The position numbers and the translations under genes are program-made. 64,000 bases of DNA from Mycolicibacterium litorale (lineage in GTDB: Bacteria > Actinomycetota > Actinomycetes > Mycobacteriales > Mycobacteriaceae): contig NZ_AP022586.1 of NCBI RefSeq assembly GCF_010731695.1, positions 3,906,001 through 3,970,000 on the forward strand. Reading direction: 5' to 3'. Under the pieces are notes generated by a model. It was not told the DNA's origin. It ran no database searches and saw only the letters and a program-made list of their open reading frames with translations. Of the stretch, positions 54,024-61,871 are shown piece after piece; position 1 is the first letter of the stretch, and each line of letters starts with the position of its first letter.

Positions 54024-55532
54024 ATGACCGATGCCGCCGCACCACCGACCCCGGCGAAGGCGCCCCCCGGAGTCGCCGACGCCGAGGACGCCAAACTCGC
54101 CGAACTGGGCTACACCCAGAAGCTCGACCGATCCGTCGGCAAGCTCGCGTCGTTCGCGATCGGGTTCGCCACCATCAGCGCCACCACCGCGGTCTTCACC
54201 GGGTTCGGCGCCGGGTACTTCACGGCGGGCGCACCGTTCGTCTGGACACTGCTGCTGGCCGGCGCCGTCTTCGCGCTGTGGGCGTTCATCGCCGCCGACC
54301 TGACCGCCAAGCTGCCGCTCGCCGGATACTCCTACCAGTGGATCAGCCGGATCAACGGCCCCGACCTGGCCTGGTTCACCGGGTTCATCGCCCTGATGGG
54401 CTGGGTCTGCGGGATGACCGGCGTCGGTTTCATCCTGTCCGGCTACCTCGGCGGGCTCTTCGGCTGGAGCATGAGCCAGAGCGCACAGATCCTCGTCGCG
54501 ATCGGTGTCGTGTTCCTGTGCGTCCTGATCAACATCTACGGCGTCCGGTTCGCCACCATGGTGAACAACATCGGGGTCAGCCTCGAACTCGTGATCACCG
54601 TTGGCGCGACGGCGCTGATCGCGGTGATCGCGTTCTCCGCGCCGGAGAACCATCAGCCGATCTCGGTGCTGTTCACCGGCGGGGAGTCGGGCGACAAGGA
54701 CTCCTACCTGCTGGCGTGGCTGGCGGCCGCGCTCGGGCCGTTCTTCGGTCTGATCGGCGTCGAATCAGGCGCCGATGTCGCCGAGGAGACCAAGGACGCC
54801 AGGCGCGTGGTGCCGAAGACCATGTTCTACGCGCTGGCCACCTCGATCGTCATCGAGTTGCTGATGTACATCGTCTACGTGCTGGCGATCCGCGATGTCG
54901 CCGCGGTCGAGGCGAACTCCGCCGCGCCGATCGAGGAGATCATCACCCAGCAGGCCGGCCCCGTCGTCACCAAGGTCGTCGTCGCCGTCGCGCTCACCAA
55001 CATCCTGGCCTGCCTGCTGGCCAACATCCTGGTGGCCACCCGCCTCACCTACTCGATGGCCCGCGACAACATGCTTCCGCTGTCGCACCTGTGGCGGCAT
55101 GTGTCCCCGACGCGGAAGACCCCCACCTTCGCGGTGCTCGGGCTGGGCGGCCTGTCGACGCTGCTGCTGCTGTCGGCGCTGGTGAACGAGAAGGCGTTCA
55201 ACTACATCATCGGCATCGCGTCGCTGCTCTTCTTCTTCGTCTACATCCTGCAGACCGTCGGCCTCATCGTCGGGCACCGCAGGGGCACCATCCCGCAGCC
55301 GGAGCCCGGCACGTTCGACCTCGGCCGGTTCCGCCTTCCGCTCTACGTCACCGCGCTGGTGGTGTTCCTCGGCGTCGCTGTGGCCCTGCTGTTCCTGCCG
55401 CAGTTCACCACCAACAAGTGGGTTTTCCTCGGCATCGTCGTGATCGCGGCGATCTGGTGGGCCACCGGGCTCAAAGCACGACTGAGCCGGGGCGAGGCGG
55501 GCGCCGGCTACGCCAGGACCAACAACCTCTGA
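54024..55532 (+). CDS. APC-superfamily amino acid/amine permease
   Basis: This 502-residue protein has 12 membrane segments. The typical APC N-terminus reads LGYTQKLDRSVGKLASFAIGFATISATTAVFTGFGAGY, followed by a SYQWISRINGPDLAWFTGF loop. It resembles GABA- and amine-type permeases. It is bracketed by the LysR regulator and the (R)-transaminase gene, so it probably imports an amine or amino acid that the transaminase converts. It ends 95 bp before the transaminase, with a large hairpin between. Confidence 0.92.
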   Translation: MTDAAAPPTPAKAPPGVADAEDAKLAELGYTQKLDRSVGKLASFAIGFATISATTAVFTGFGAGYFTAGAPFVWTLLLAGAVFALWAFIAADLTAKLPLAGYSYQWISRINGPDLAWFTGFIALMGWVCGMTGVGFILSGYLGGLFGWSMSQSAQILVAIGVVFLCVLINIYGVRFATMVNNIGVSLELVITVGATALIAVIAFSAPENHQPISVLFTGGESGDKDSYLLAWLAAALGPFFGLIGVESGADVAEETKDARRVVPKTMFYALATSIVIELLMYIVYVLAIRDVAAVEANSAAPIEEIITQQAGPVVTKVVVAVALTNILACLLANILVATRLTYSMARDNMLPLSHLWRHVSPTRKTPTFAVLGLGGLSTLLLLSALVNEKAFNYIIGIASLLFFFVYILQTVGLIVGHRRGTIPQPEPGTFDLGRFRLPLYVTALVVFLGVAVALLFLPQFTTNKWVFLGIVVIAAIWWATGLKARLSRGEAGAGYARTNNL

Positions 55533-55549
55533 ACCACCCCCGCCTGAGT

Positions 55550-55596
55550 CTGCGTTCACGGCGTCGGTCACTCGCACTTGCGCGCCGTGAGCGCAG
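55550..55596 (+). terminator. Long hairpin between permease and transaminase genes
   Basis: CTGCGTTCACGGCG (55550-55563) and CGCCGTGAGCGCAG (55583-55596) pair over 14 bp with one G-T wobble; the loop is 19 nt. No T-run follows. It could be a partial terminator, an RNA stability element, or a regulatory hairpin ahead of the transaminase. Confidence 0.45.
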
Positions 55597-55627
55597 GGTC
55601 AACGCAACCCTCATAGAAGGAATCAGC

Positions 55628-56644
55628 ATGACTGCAACAGATCTCGGCACCAGCAACCTCGTCGCGGTCGAACCCGGCGCCATCCGGGAGGCCACCCCGC
55701 CCGGATCGGTGATCCAGTACAGCGACTACGAACTCGACACCTCCAGCCCGTTCGCCGGCGGCGTCGCCTGGATCGAGGGTGAGTACCTGCCGGCCGAGGA
55801 GGCGAAGATCTCGATCTTCGACACCGGCTTCGGTCACTCAGACCTGACCTACACCGTCGCACATGTCTGGCACGGCAACATCTTCCGGCTCGGTGATCAC
55901 CTCGACCGGTTGCTCGACGGGGCCCGCAAGCTCCGGCTCGACCCGGGGATGAGCAAGGACGAGCTCGCCGACATCACCAAACGCTGTGTCGCGATGTCAC
56001 AGCTGCGCGAATCCTTCGTCAACCTGACGGTCACTCGCGGATACGGAAAGCGCAAGGGCGAGAAGGACTTGTCCAAGCTGACCCATCAGGTGTACATCTA
56101 CGCGATCCCGTACCTGTGGGCGTTCCCGCCGAACGAGCAGATCTTCGGCACCACCGCGATCGTGCCGCGCCACGTCCGGCGCGCGGGACGCAACACCGTC
56201 GACCCGACGATCAAGAATTACCAGTGGGGCGATCTGACCGCCGCCAGCTTCGAGGCCAAGGACCGCGGCGCGCGCACCGCGATCCTGCTCGACTCGGACA
56301 ACTGCGTCGCCGAGGGCCCGGGCTTCAACGTCTGCATCGTCAAGGACGGGAAGCTGGCCTCACCGTCGCGAAATGCGTTGCCGGGCATCACTCGCAAGAC
56401 GGTCTTCGAGCTCGCTGACGCGATGGGCATCGAGGCGACGCTGCGCGATGTCACCAGCCACGAGCTCTACGACGCCGACGAGATCATGGCCGTCACCACC
56501 GCCGGTGGCGTCACGCCGATCAACACACTCGACGGCGAACCGATCGGCGACGGCGGGCCCGGCCCCGTCACCGTGGCCATCCGGGACCGGTTCTGGGCGT
56601 TGATGGACGAACCAGGCCCGCTCATCGAGGCCATTGAGTACTGA
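55628..56644 (+). CDS. Class IV PLP-dependent (R)-selective amine transaminase
   Basis: This 338-residue fold-type IV transaminase is nearly the same, as I recall it, as the (R)-amine transaminase of M. vanbaalenii. The PLP lysine is Lys196 (VDPTIKNYQWGD); the cofactor-ring Glu lies in VAEGPGFNV; the substrate-pocket segment is FDTGFGHSDLTYTVAHVWHGNIFRLGDHLDRL. It moves amino groups between primary (R)-amines and keto acids. The natural substrate is unknown; the upstream permease and LysR gene suggest amine or D-amino-acid use. A GAAGGA site precedes the ATG. Confidence 0.93.
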   Translation: MTATDLGTSNLVAVEPGAIREATPPGSVIQYSDYELDTSSPFAGGVAWIEGEYLPAEEAKISIFDTGFGHSDLTYTVAHVWHGNIFRLGDHLDRLLDGARKLRLDPGMSKDELADITKRCVAMSQLRESFVNLTVTRGYGKRKGEKDLSKLTHQVYIYAIPYLWAFPPNEQIFGTTAIVPRHVRRAGRNTVDPTIKNYQWGDLTAASFEAKDRGARTAILLDSDNCVAEGPGFNVCIVKDGKLASPSRNALPGITRKTVFELADAMGIEATLRDVTSHELYDADEIMAVTTAGGVTPINTLDGEPIGDGGPGPVTVAIRDRFWALMDEPGPLIEAIEY

Positions 56645-56648
56645 CGGG

Positions 56649-57428
56649 CTAGGGCAGAATCGAGTCGACGTATCCGCCGTCGGCTCGAACTGCCGCACCG
56701 GTGGTGGCCGACGCCAGCGGCGAGGACAGATAGGTCACCATGTTGGCGATCTCCTCCGGTTCGATGAGCCGCTGCAACAACGACTGCGGCCGGTGCAGCC
56801 GCATGAACTCACGCTGGGCCTCTTCCCACGGCAATGAGCGGTCCACCAGCTGGTACACGAAATCCTCGACGCCTGCGGTATGGGTCGGTCCGGCGATCAC
56901 CGCGTTCACCGTCACTCCGCTGCCCGCGGCGTCCTTGGCGAAGCCGCGCGACAGCGCCAGCAACGCCGTCTTCGACACCCCGTAGTGAATCATCTCCTGC
57001 GGGATGACGATCGCGGAGTCGCTGGCGATCTGGATGATCCGGCCCCAGCCCCGATCGGCCATGTGCGGCAGGTAGTGCCGAATGAGACGCGCCGCCGCGA
57101 GCACGTTGACGTCGAAGTACGTGCGCCACTGCTCGTCGGTGATCTCCCGCGCCGCGACGGCACCGAAGATCCCGAGGTTGTTGACGAGGATGTCGACATC
57201 CGGCAGCAGGCGAAGCAGCTCTGCCACCCCGCCCTCGGTGGTCACGTCGGCCGCGACGCCGATGACGTCGCCGGTCAGTTGGGCGACGGCGTCGTCGACA
57301 CGCTCCCGGCTGCGTCCGTTGACCGCGACGCGCGCGCCCGCAGCGGCCAAACCCTTTGCGATCGCCAATCCGATGCCCTGCGTCGAGCCGGTGACGAGTG
57401 CGGTCTTCCCATTCAGGTCGATATTCAC
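56649..57428 (-). CDS. Short-chain dehydrogenase/reductase
   Basis: This 259-residue classical SDR has the NAD(P)-binding GSTQGIG motif near residues 15-21 and an NNLG structural motif. The active-site Ser (QIASDSAIV) and YGVSK (Tyr and Lys) are present, and the family's C-terminal GGYVDSI ends the protein. It would interconvert an alcohol and a ketone. It converges on the transaminase gene with a 4-bp gap and lies immediately downstream of fadD2 on the same strand. It could serve either unit. Confidence 0.92.
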   Translation of the reverse strand: MNIDLNGKTALVTGSTQGIGLAIAKGLAAAGARVAVNGRSRERVDDAVAQLTGDVIGVAADVTTEGGVAELLRLLPDVDILVNNLGIFGAVAAREITDEQWRTYFDVNVLAAARLIRHYLPHMADRGWGRIIQIASDSAIVIPQEMIHYGVSKTALLALSRGFAKDAAGSGVTVNAVIAGPTHTAGVEDFVYQLVDRSLPWEEAQREFMRLHRPQSLLQRLIEPEEIANMVTYLSSPLASATTGAAVRADGGYVDSILP

Positions 57429-57457
57429 GAAGGGTTACGACGGATACGGCCGGGCGG

Positions 57458-59167
57458 CTATTCCGCCTTCGCTTCGCCGCCGCCCGAGCCGTCCACGTCC
57501 ATGTCGCGCAGTTCGCGCTTGAGGATCTTGCCGGTCGGGTTGCGCGGCAGCTCGTCGAGGAAGACGACCTCCCGCGGCACCTTGTACCGCGCCAGGTGTT
57601 CCTTGACGTAGCGCTTGATGCCCTCCTCGTCGACCGATGCGCCGTCGGCCTTGACGACGAAGGCCCGCAGCCGGTGGCCCCACTCCTTGTCCTCGACGCC
57701 GAGTGCGGTGGCCTCGACGACCTCGGGATGGCCGCTGATGAGGTCCTCGACCTCGGCGGGGAACACGTTCTCACCGCCGGACACGATCATCTCGTCGTCG
57801 CGCCCGGACACGTAGAGCAGACCGTGCTCGTCGAAGTATCCGACGTCCCCGGAGGACATCAGCCCGTCGATGATCTGTTTGTGGCCGCCGCCGGTGTAGC
57901 CCTCGAACGGGAATGTGGTGCCGACGAAGATCCGGCCCACCTCGCCGCGCGGCACTTCCTTGCCGTTGTCGTCGAACAGCTTGACGCGCACCCCCTTGAC
58001 CACCGGGCCGACGGTGGCCGGGTTCTTCTGCAGATCCTCCGGGCGGGCGATGGTGGCGAAGGCGATCTCGGTCGAACCGTAGAGGTTGTAGATGACCGGG
58101 CCGATGTCCTTCATCGCCCTGGTCGCCAGCTCGGCGCCCAACTGCGAACCGGAGACGAACACGATTCGCAGCGACGACAGGTCGGGTTTGGTGTCCATCT
58201 TCTCGATGTGGTCGAGGATCCGCGACAGCATCACCGGCACCACGATGATGGCGGTCGCCTTGTGCTTTTCGACGTCGGCGAGCACGGTGGCCGGTTTGAA
58301 CCGGCGCCGCAACACCAGCGTGGACCCGAGCATCATGCCGATGGTCGCGTGCAGGTAGCCGAGCGCGTGGAACATCGGCGCGGGCAGCAGCGTGACCTCA
58401 CCGGATTTGAACGGTACGTGGGAGAGGACACCGCCGATCGGCGCCAGCGACAGCGGCGGTTTGCGGTTGGCGCCCTTCGGGGTGCCGGTGGTGCCGCTGG
58501 TGAGGATGATGACCGACGAGTGCTTGGTCACCTTCGGCGCGGGCGACTTGTTGCCGCTCGCAACGATTTCCGCCAACGTGTCGGCGGAGCTCTCCGAGGG
58601 CTCGTCGTTGTCGGGGTTGGTGCCCAGCGCCCGCAGGTACCCGTACTCGGGCTGCGCCTGCGAGACCGCCTTGGAGTACTCGTCGTCGTGGATGATCAGC
58701 TTGGCGCCCTCACGTTCGGACACCTCCTTGATCTGCGGGCCGGAGAACTCACTGTTGAGCAGGATGATCCGGGCGCCGGTGCGGGCCGCGCCGTAGACGG
58801 CCACCAGGAACCAGCGGTGGTTGCGCGCCAGGATCGCCACGCCGTCGCCACCCTTGATCCCCTTGGCCAGCAGCGCGTTCGCCACGGCGTGGGCGGCCTC
58901 GTCGAGCTGGGCGTAGGTCATCTCGCCCTCGTCGTCGATGACCGCGTTGCGGTCCGGGGTACGACGGGCGTTGAGCGCGGGGATCATCCCGAACTCACCC
59001 CACCGGCGCATGTCGGCGACGAAGGCGGCCATGTTCTGCGGCGGTTCCAGCTGCAGCGCACCGGCTTCGAACATCTTGCGGGCATAGTGCAATTCGGCGG
59101 AGCCGCGGTCGAGATACAACTTGGCCTTCTCAGCCACCTGCGACGACAGTTCAGTGAGCTTCGGCAT
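57458..59167 (-). CDS. fadD2: Long-chain acyl-CoA/acyl-AMP synthetase FadD2
   Basis: This 569-residue AMP-forming enzyme has the P-loop-like ILTSGTTGTPKGANRKPP, the YGSTEIAFATIA motif and the C-terminal hinge (YFDEHGLLYVSGRDDEMIVSGGENVFPAEVED). The catalytic Lys region is NPTGKILKREL. It activates fatty acids with ATP and CoA. The start MPKLTELSSQVAEKAK is at 59167. In M. tuberculosis fadD2 and fadE6 are neighbours; here about 8 kb of other genes separates them. It is divergent from the prim-pol gene. Confidence 0.92.
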   Translation of the reverse strand: MPKLTELSSQVAEKAKLYLDRGSAELHYARKMFEAGALQLEPPQNMAAFVADMRRWGEFGMIPALNARRTPDRNAVIDDEGEMTYAQLDEAAHAVANALLAKGIKGGDGVAILARNHRWFLVAVYGAARTGARIILLNSEFSGPQIKEVSEREGAKLIIHDDEYSKAVSQAQPEYGYLRALGTNPDNDEPSESSADTLAEIVASGNKSPAPKVTKHSSVIILTSGTTGTPKGANRKPPLSLAPIGGVLSHVPFKSGEVTLLPAPMFHALGYLHATIGMMLGSTLVLRRRFKPATVLADVEKHKATAIIVVPVMLSRILDHIEKMDTKPDLSSLRIVFVSGSQLGAELATRAMKDIGPVIYNLYGSTEIAFATIARPEDLQKNPATVGPVVKGVRVKLFDDNGKEVPRGEVGRIFVGTTFPFEGYTGGGHKQIIDGLMSSGDVGYFDEHGLLYVSGRDDEMIVSGGENVFPAEVEDLISGHPEVVEATALGVEDKEWGHRLRAFVVKADGASVDEEGIKRYVKEHLARYKVPREVVFLDELPRNPTGKILKRELRDMDVDGSGGGEAKAE

Positions 59168-59224
59168 GGCACCACAATATGTGACCCATGTCGCAACCGA
59201 GACGGGTATGTACCAGTCCCTACC

Positions 59225-60514
59225 ATGGCAGACATGGTCGGCGGATCCCGAGCGCAGAGCCTGTCCCTGGACATCGCCGGTCGCCCGCTGACCGTCACCC
59301 ACCCGGACAAGGTCGTCTTCGACGCGCACGAGGGCCGGCCCCCGATCACCAAACTCGACCTCATCGAGTACTACCTCGCGGTCGCCGACGGCGCGCTGCG
59401 CGGGGTGGCGGACCGGCCGATGATCCTCAAACGCTTCGTCAAGGGCATCACCGAAGAAGCCGTCTTCCAGAAACGCGCGCCGGAGAAGCGGCCGGACTAC
59501 GTCGACGTCGCGGAGCTGAAGTACGCCTCCGGCACCTCGGCGAAGGAAGCGGTGATCCGGGACGCGGCCGGTCTCGCGTGGGCGGTGAACGTCGGCTGTG
59601 TCGACCTCAACCCGCACCCGACGCGCGCGGACGATCTGGCCCACCCCGATGAACTGCGGGTCGACCTGGATCCGATGCCGGGGGTGACCTGGCAGCAGAT
59701 CGTCGACGTGGCGATGGTCGCGCGCGAGGTGCTCGAGGACCACGGGCTGAGCGCGTGGCCGAAGACCTCCGGCTCCCGGGGTTTCCACATCTATGCCCGC
59801 ATCGAACCGCGCTGGCCGTTCAAGTTCGTGCGATTGGCCGCCCAGACCATCGCGCGTGAGGTCGAACGCCGTGCACCGGAGCTGGCGACCAGCCGCTGGT
59901 GGAAGGAAGAGCGCGAGGGCGTGTTCGTGGACTTCAACCAGAACGCCTTCGACCGCACCGTCGCGTCGGCGTATTCGGTGCGCGCGACCCCGGACGCCCG
60001 GGTGTCCACACCGCTGCGCTGGGACGAGGTCCCCGGCTGCCGGCCGGAGGCGTTCACCGTCGCCACCGTGCCCGCGCGCTACGCCGAGATGGGCGATCCG
60101 TGGGAGTCGATGGACGACCATGCCGGCCGGTTGGACGCATTGCTCGACCTCGCCGACCGGCTCGGCCCCGCCGAGAAGGCGCCGCGCGGCGCGAAGCGCT
60201 CCGGCGGCACGGGGCGCCGCCAGTCGGTGATGCCACTGATCGAGATCGCCCGCACCAAGACCAAGGACGAGGCGCTGGCCGCGCTCGACACCTGGCGGGA
60301 GCGCCATCCGGAGGCCGCCGTGCTGCTCGAGCCGCCCGACGTCCTGGTCGACGGGATGCGCGGGCCGAGTTCGATCTGGTACCGAATCCGAATCAACCTC
60401 CAGCACGTCCCCGAGGGACGCCGCCCCGCCCAGGAACCGCTGCTTGCCGACTACAACCCGTGGGAGAACTACCGGGGGCCCCAAGGGCGCCACGAACCGG
60501 ATACCGACGAGTAA
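59225..60514 (+). CDS. Stand-alone LigD-type primase-polymerase (Rv0269c-like)
   Basis: This 429-residue archaeo-eukaryotic primase superfamily protein has the catalytic metal-binding pair Asp147 and Asp149 (LRVDLDPMPGV) and the TSGSRGFHIYARI segment with the conserved Ser/His. The C-terminal extension after about 320 is specific to this subgroup. Related proteins synthesise short RNA/DNA in double-strand break repair (NHEJ) as the polymerase domain of LigD. No Ku or ligase gene is in the window. The position beside fadD2 matches Rv0269c. Confidence 0.92.
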   Translation: MADMVGGSRAQSLSLDIAGRPLTVTHPDKVVFDAHEGRPPITKLDLIEYYLAVADGALRGVADRPMILKRFVKGITEEAVFQKRAPEKRPDYVDVAELKYASGTSAKEAVIRDAAGLAWAVNVGCVDLNPHPTRADDLAHPDELRVDLDPMPGVTWQQIVDVAMVAREVLEDHGLSAWPKTSGSRGFHIYARIEPRWPFKFVRLAAQTIAREVERRAPELATSRWWKEEREGVFVDFNQNAFDRTVASAYSVRATPDARVSTPLRWDEVPGCRPEAFTVATVPARYAEMGDPWESMDDHAGRLDALLDLADRLGPAEKAPRGAKRSGGTGRRQSVMPLIEIARTKTKDEALAALDTWRERHPEAAVLLEPPDVLVDGMRGPSSIWYRIRINLQHVPEGRRPAQEPLLADYNPWENYRGPQGRHEPDTDE

Positions 60515-60667
60515 CAAATACATCACGAGTCCCGGGAATGCATGTTCTTACCAAAGGTTTAGCGGTAGCACCCCAGCGGCCTTAAATTCGCCGCATAACT
60601 TCGGTGTCACGTTGAGGTGGCGAAACAAGAAACGCCATTCCAGCGAAACGCCGACGGGAGGCCGCTC

Positions 60668-61123
60668 ATGACATTCACGAGCACGTCCACTGCTACAGCT
60701 GGTGCCTTTCACTACGGCAATCCATCGTTCGACTGCGAGGGGGTCCGGATGCGGGCCCGCTGCCGTCAACTCGCGACGGTCGTCTCGGTCACGGGCGACA
60801 TCGACGCCGGCAACCTGTCGTGCGTCGCTGACTACGCGACACGGTTCGTGCTCGCGGAGAAGCCGTTCATCCTCGACCTCACGGCAGTGAATTCGTTTGA
60901 TGCGGAGGCACTTTCACTGTTCTACGACATCGACGGCCGGTGCGCCGACGCCGGGGTCGAATGGTCGGTGATCGGTAGCCAACCCGTCCTCCAGGTGCTG
61001 CGCGCCTCCGGGACGATCGACGACATGCCGGTCACCGCATCGGTTCCGGAAGCCCTGCATCACTTCAGCGAAGGCATCCTGGCCCGGCGCCGCCTGCTCC
61101 CCCTCCTGACCAAGACAGCCTGA
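60668..61123 (+). CDS. STAS-domain protein with a degenerate phosphorylation site
   Basis: This 151-residue STAS-like protein has a core ATVVSVTGDIDAGNL, then FILDLTAVNSFDAEALSLFYDI and VEWSVIGSQPVLQVLRASG. The place where antagonists have Asp-Ser-Ser-Gly-Leu reads Asp78-Ala79-Glu80-Ala81-Leu82. It therefore lacks the serine targeted by RsbW-type kinases and is probably either constitutively active or a scaffold. A GGGAGG ribosome site precedes the ATG at 60668. A small ORF and a strong terminator follow, making a short transcription unit. Confidence 0.82.
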   Translation: MTFTSTSTATAGAFHYGNPSFDCEGVRMRARCRQLATVVSVTGDIDAGNLSCVADYATRFVLAEKPFILDLTAVNSFDAEALSLFYDIDGRCADAGVEWSVIGSQPVLQVLRASGTIDDMPVTASVPEALHHFSEGILARRRLLPLLTKTA

Positions 61124-61140
61124 TACGGAAAGGCGACACC

Positions 61141-61218
61141 ATGCTCATCGACGTTCGTTGGCTCTCATACCTCCTCAAGCGCCGCCGGCATTCGCTGCAC
61201 GCGAATCCCGCCGCCTGA
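61141..61218 (+). CDS. Putative small ORF (25 aa) after the STAS gene
   Basis: An ATG 17 nt after the STAS stop opens a 25-codon frame, MLIDVRWLSYLLKRRRHSLH and five more residues, ending in TGA. A GGAAAGG ribosome site lies 8 nt upstream. The product would be a basic amphipathic helix. It lies just before a strong terminator, so it would be co-transcribed with the STAS gene. Whether it is translated is unknown. Confidence 0.45.
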   Translation: MLIDVRWLSYLLKRRRHSLHANPAA

Positions 61219-61231
61219 AACCCTGCCCCGC

Positions 61232-61273
61232 ATGCGCCGCCACGGTCACCGTGGCGGCGCATCGGTGTTTTTC
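61232..61273 (+). terminator. Intrinsic terminator after the STAS unit
   Basis: A perfect 15-bp inverted repeat (61232-61246 with 61248-61262, ATGCGCCGCCACGGT arms) is followed by a T-rich run (GTTTTTCT, to 61273). This is a textbook rho-independent terminator, unusual in mycobacteria. It ends transcription between the STAS unit and the convergent membrane-protein gene. Confidence 0.88.
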
Positions 61274-61285
61274 TGGGGGGATGTG

Positions 61286-61837
61286 TCAGGACGGCAGCAG
61301 GCGCTGCACCAGTCCGCGGGAGACCTCTTCGGGTCGGTACTGCTCGGCGGCGTATGCGCCGATCGCGGTGAGCGCGCCGGTCAGCGCGGGGACCGCCCAC
61401 TGCAGCATCGCCAGCTGTTTCTGTGCGGCCTCGACCTCGGGCGGGGTCGCGGCGGCCGGAGTCGTACCGTCGGCGACGGGGACGTCCCGGTGCGCGGAGA
61501 CCTTCTGCCCGAGCATGCGGCTGTAGGCGGTCACGCCGAGCGCGGCGACCGTCAACACTGTCTTCGTCGCCGCCATGGACGGCACCCCCTGCTGGACCTT
61601 CATCCGGCCGAGGTCGTGTTTGAGCAGACCTGCAGCGCCGACCAGGTGCACGCCGATCGCCGCGGCGTTGACCGGAGTCCAGCGGTCCCAGCCGGCGTTC
61701 GCGACGGCGCCGGCCCGCGACGGGTCGCCGCCCGCGGCAGCGGCCGGATTCAGCGCGACGGCGTTGGCCAGCGTGCCGCCGAACCAGGCGGCGAGACCGA
61801 GATCGTGCATTTGATGAAAGATGGTGGCGCGGGCCAT
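61286..61837 (-). CDS. Conserved mycobacterial membrane protein, sigma-F-type promoter
   Basis: This 183-residue protein has three to four hydrophobic segments, including LGLAAWFGGTLANAVALN, AAAIGVHLVGAAGLL, AATKTVLTVAALGVTAYS and WAVPALTGALTAIGAYAA. The N-terminal HQMHDLGLAAWFGG and central GWDRWTPVNAAAIGVHL look conserved but match no family with known function. It starts 34 bp after the methyltransferase gene. A sigma-F-type promoter is embedded at that gene's 3' end, so it can be expressed independently under stress. Confidence 0.82.
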   Translation of the reverse strand: MARATIFHQMHDLGLAAWFGGTLANAVALNPAAAAGGDPSRAGAVANAGWDRWTPVNAAAIGVHLVGAAGLLKHDLGRMKVQQGVPSMAATKTVLTVAALGVTAYSRMLGQKVSAHRDVPVADGTTPAAATPPEVEAAQKQLAMLQWAVPALTGALTAIGAYAAEQYRPEEVSRGLVQRLLPS

Positions 61838-61871
61838 GAGAACTCCTCGGGGATGTGATGCGGATCTCGCG

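Noticed and set aside
59200..59210. GGGTATG upstream of the prim-pol gene
   Set aside because: No GTTT lies 15-17 nt upstream.
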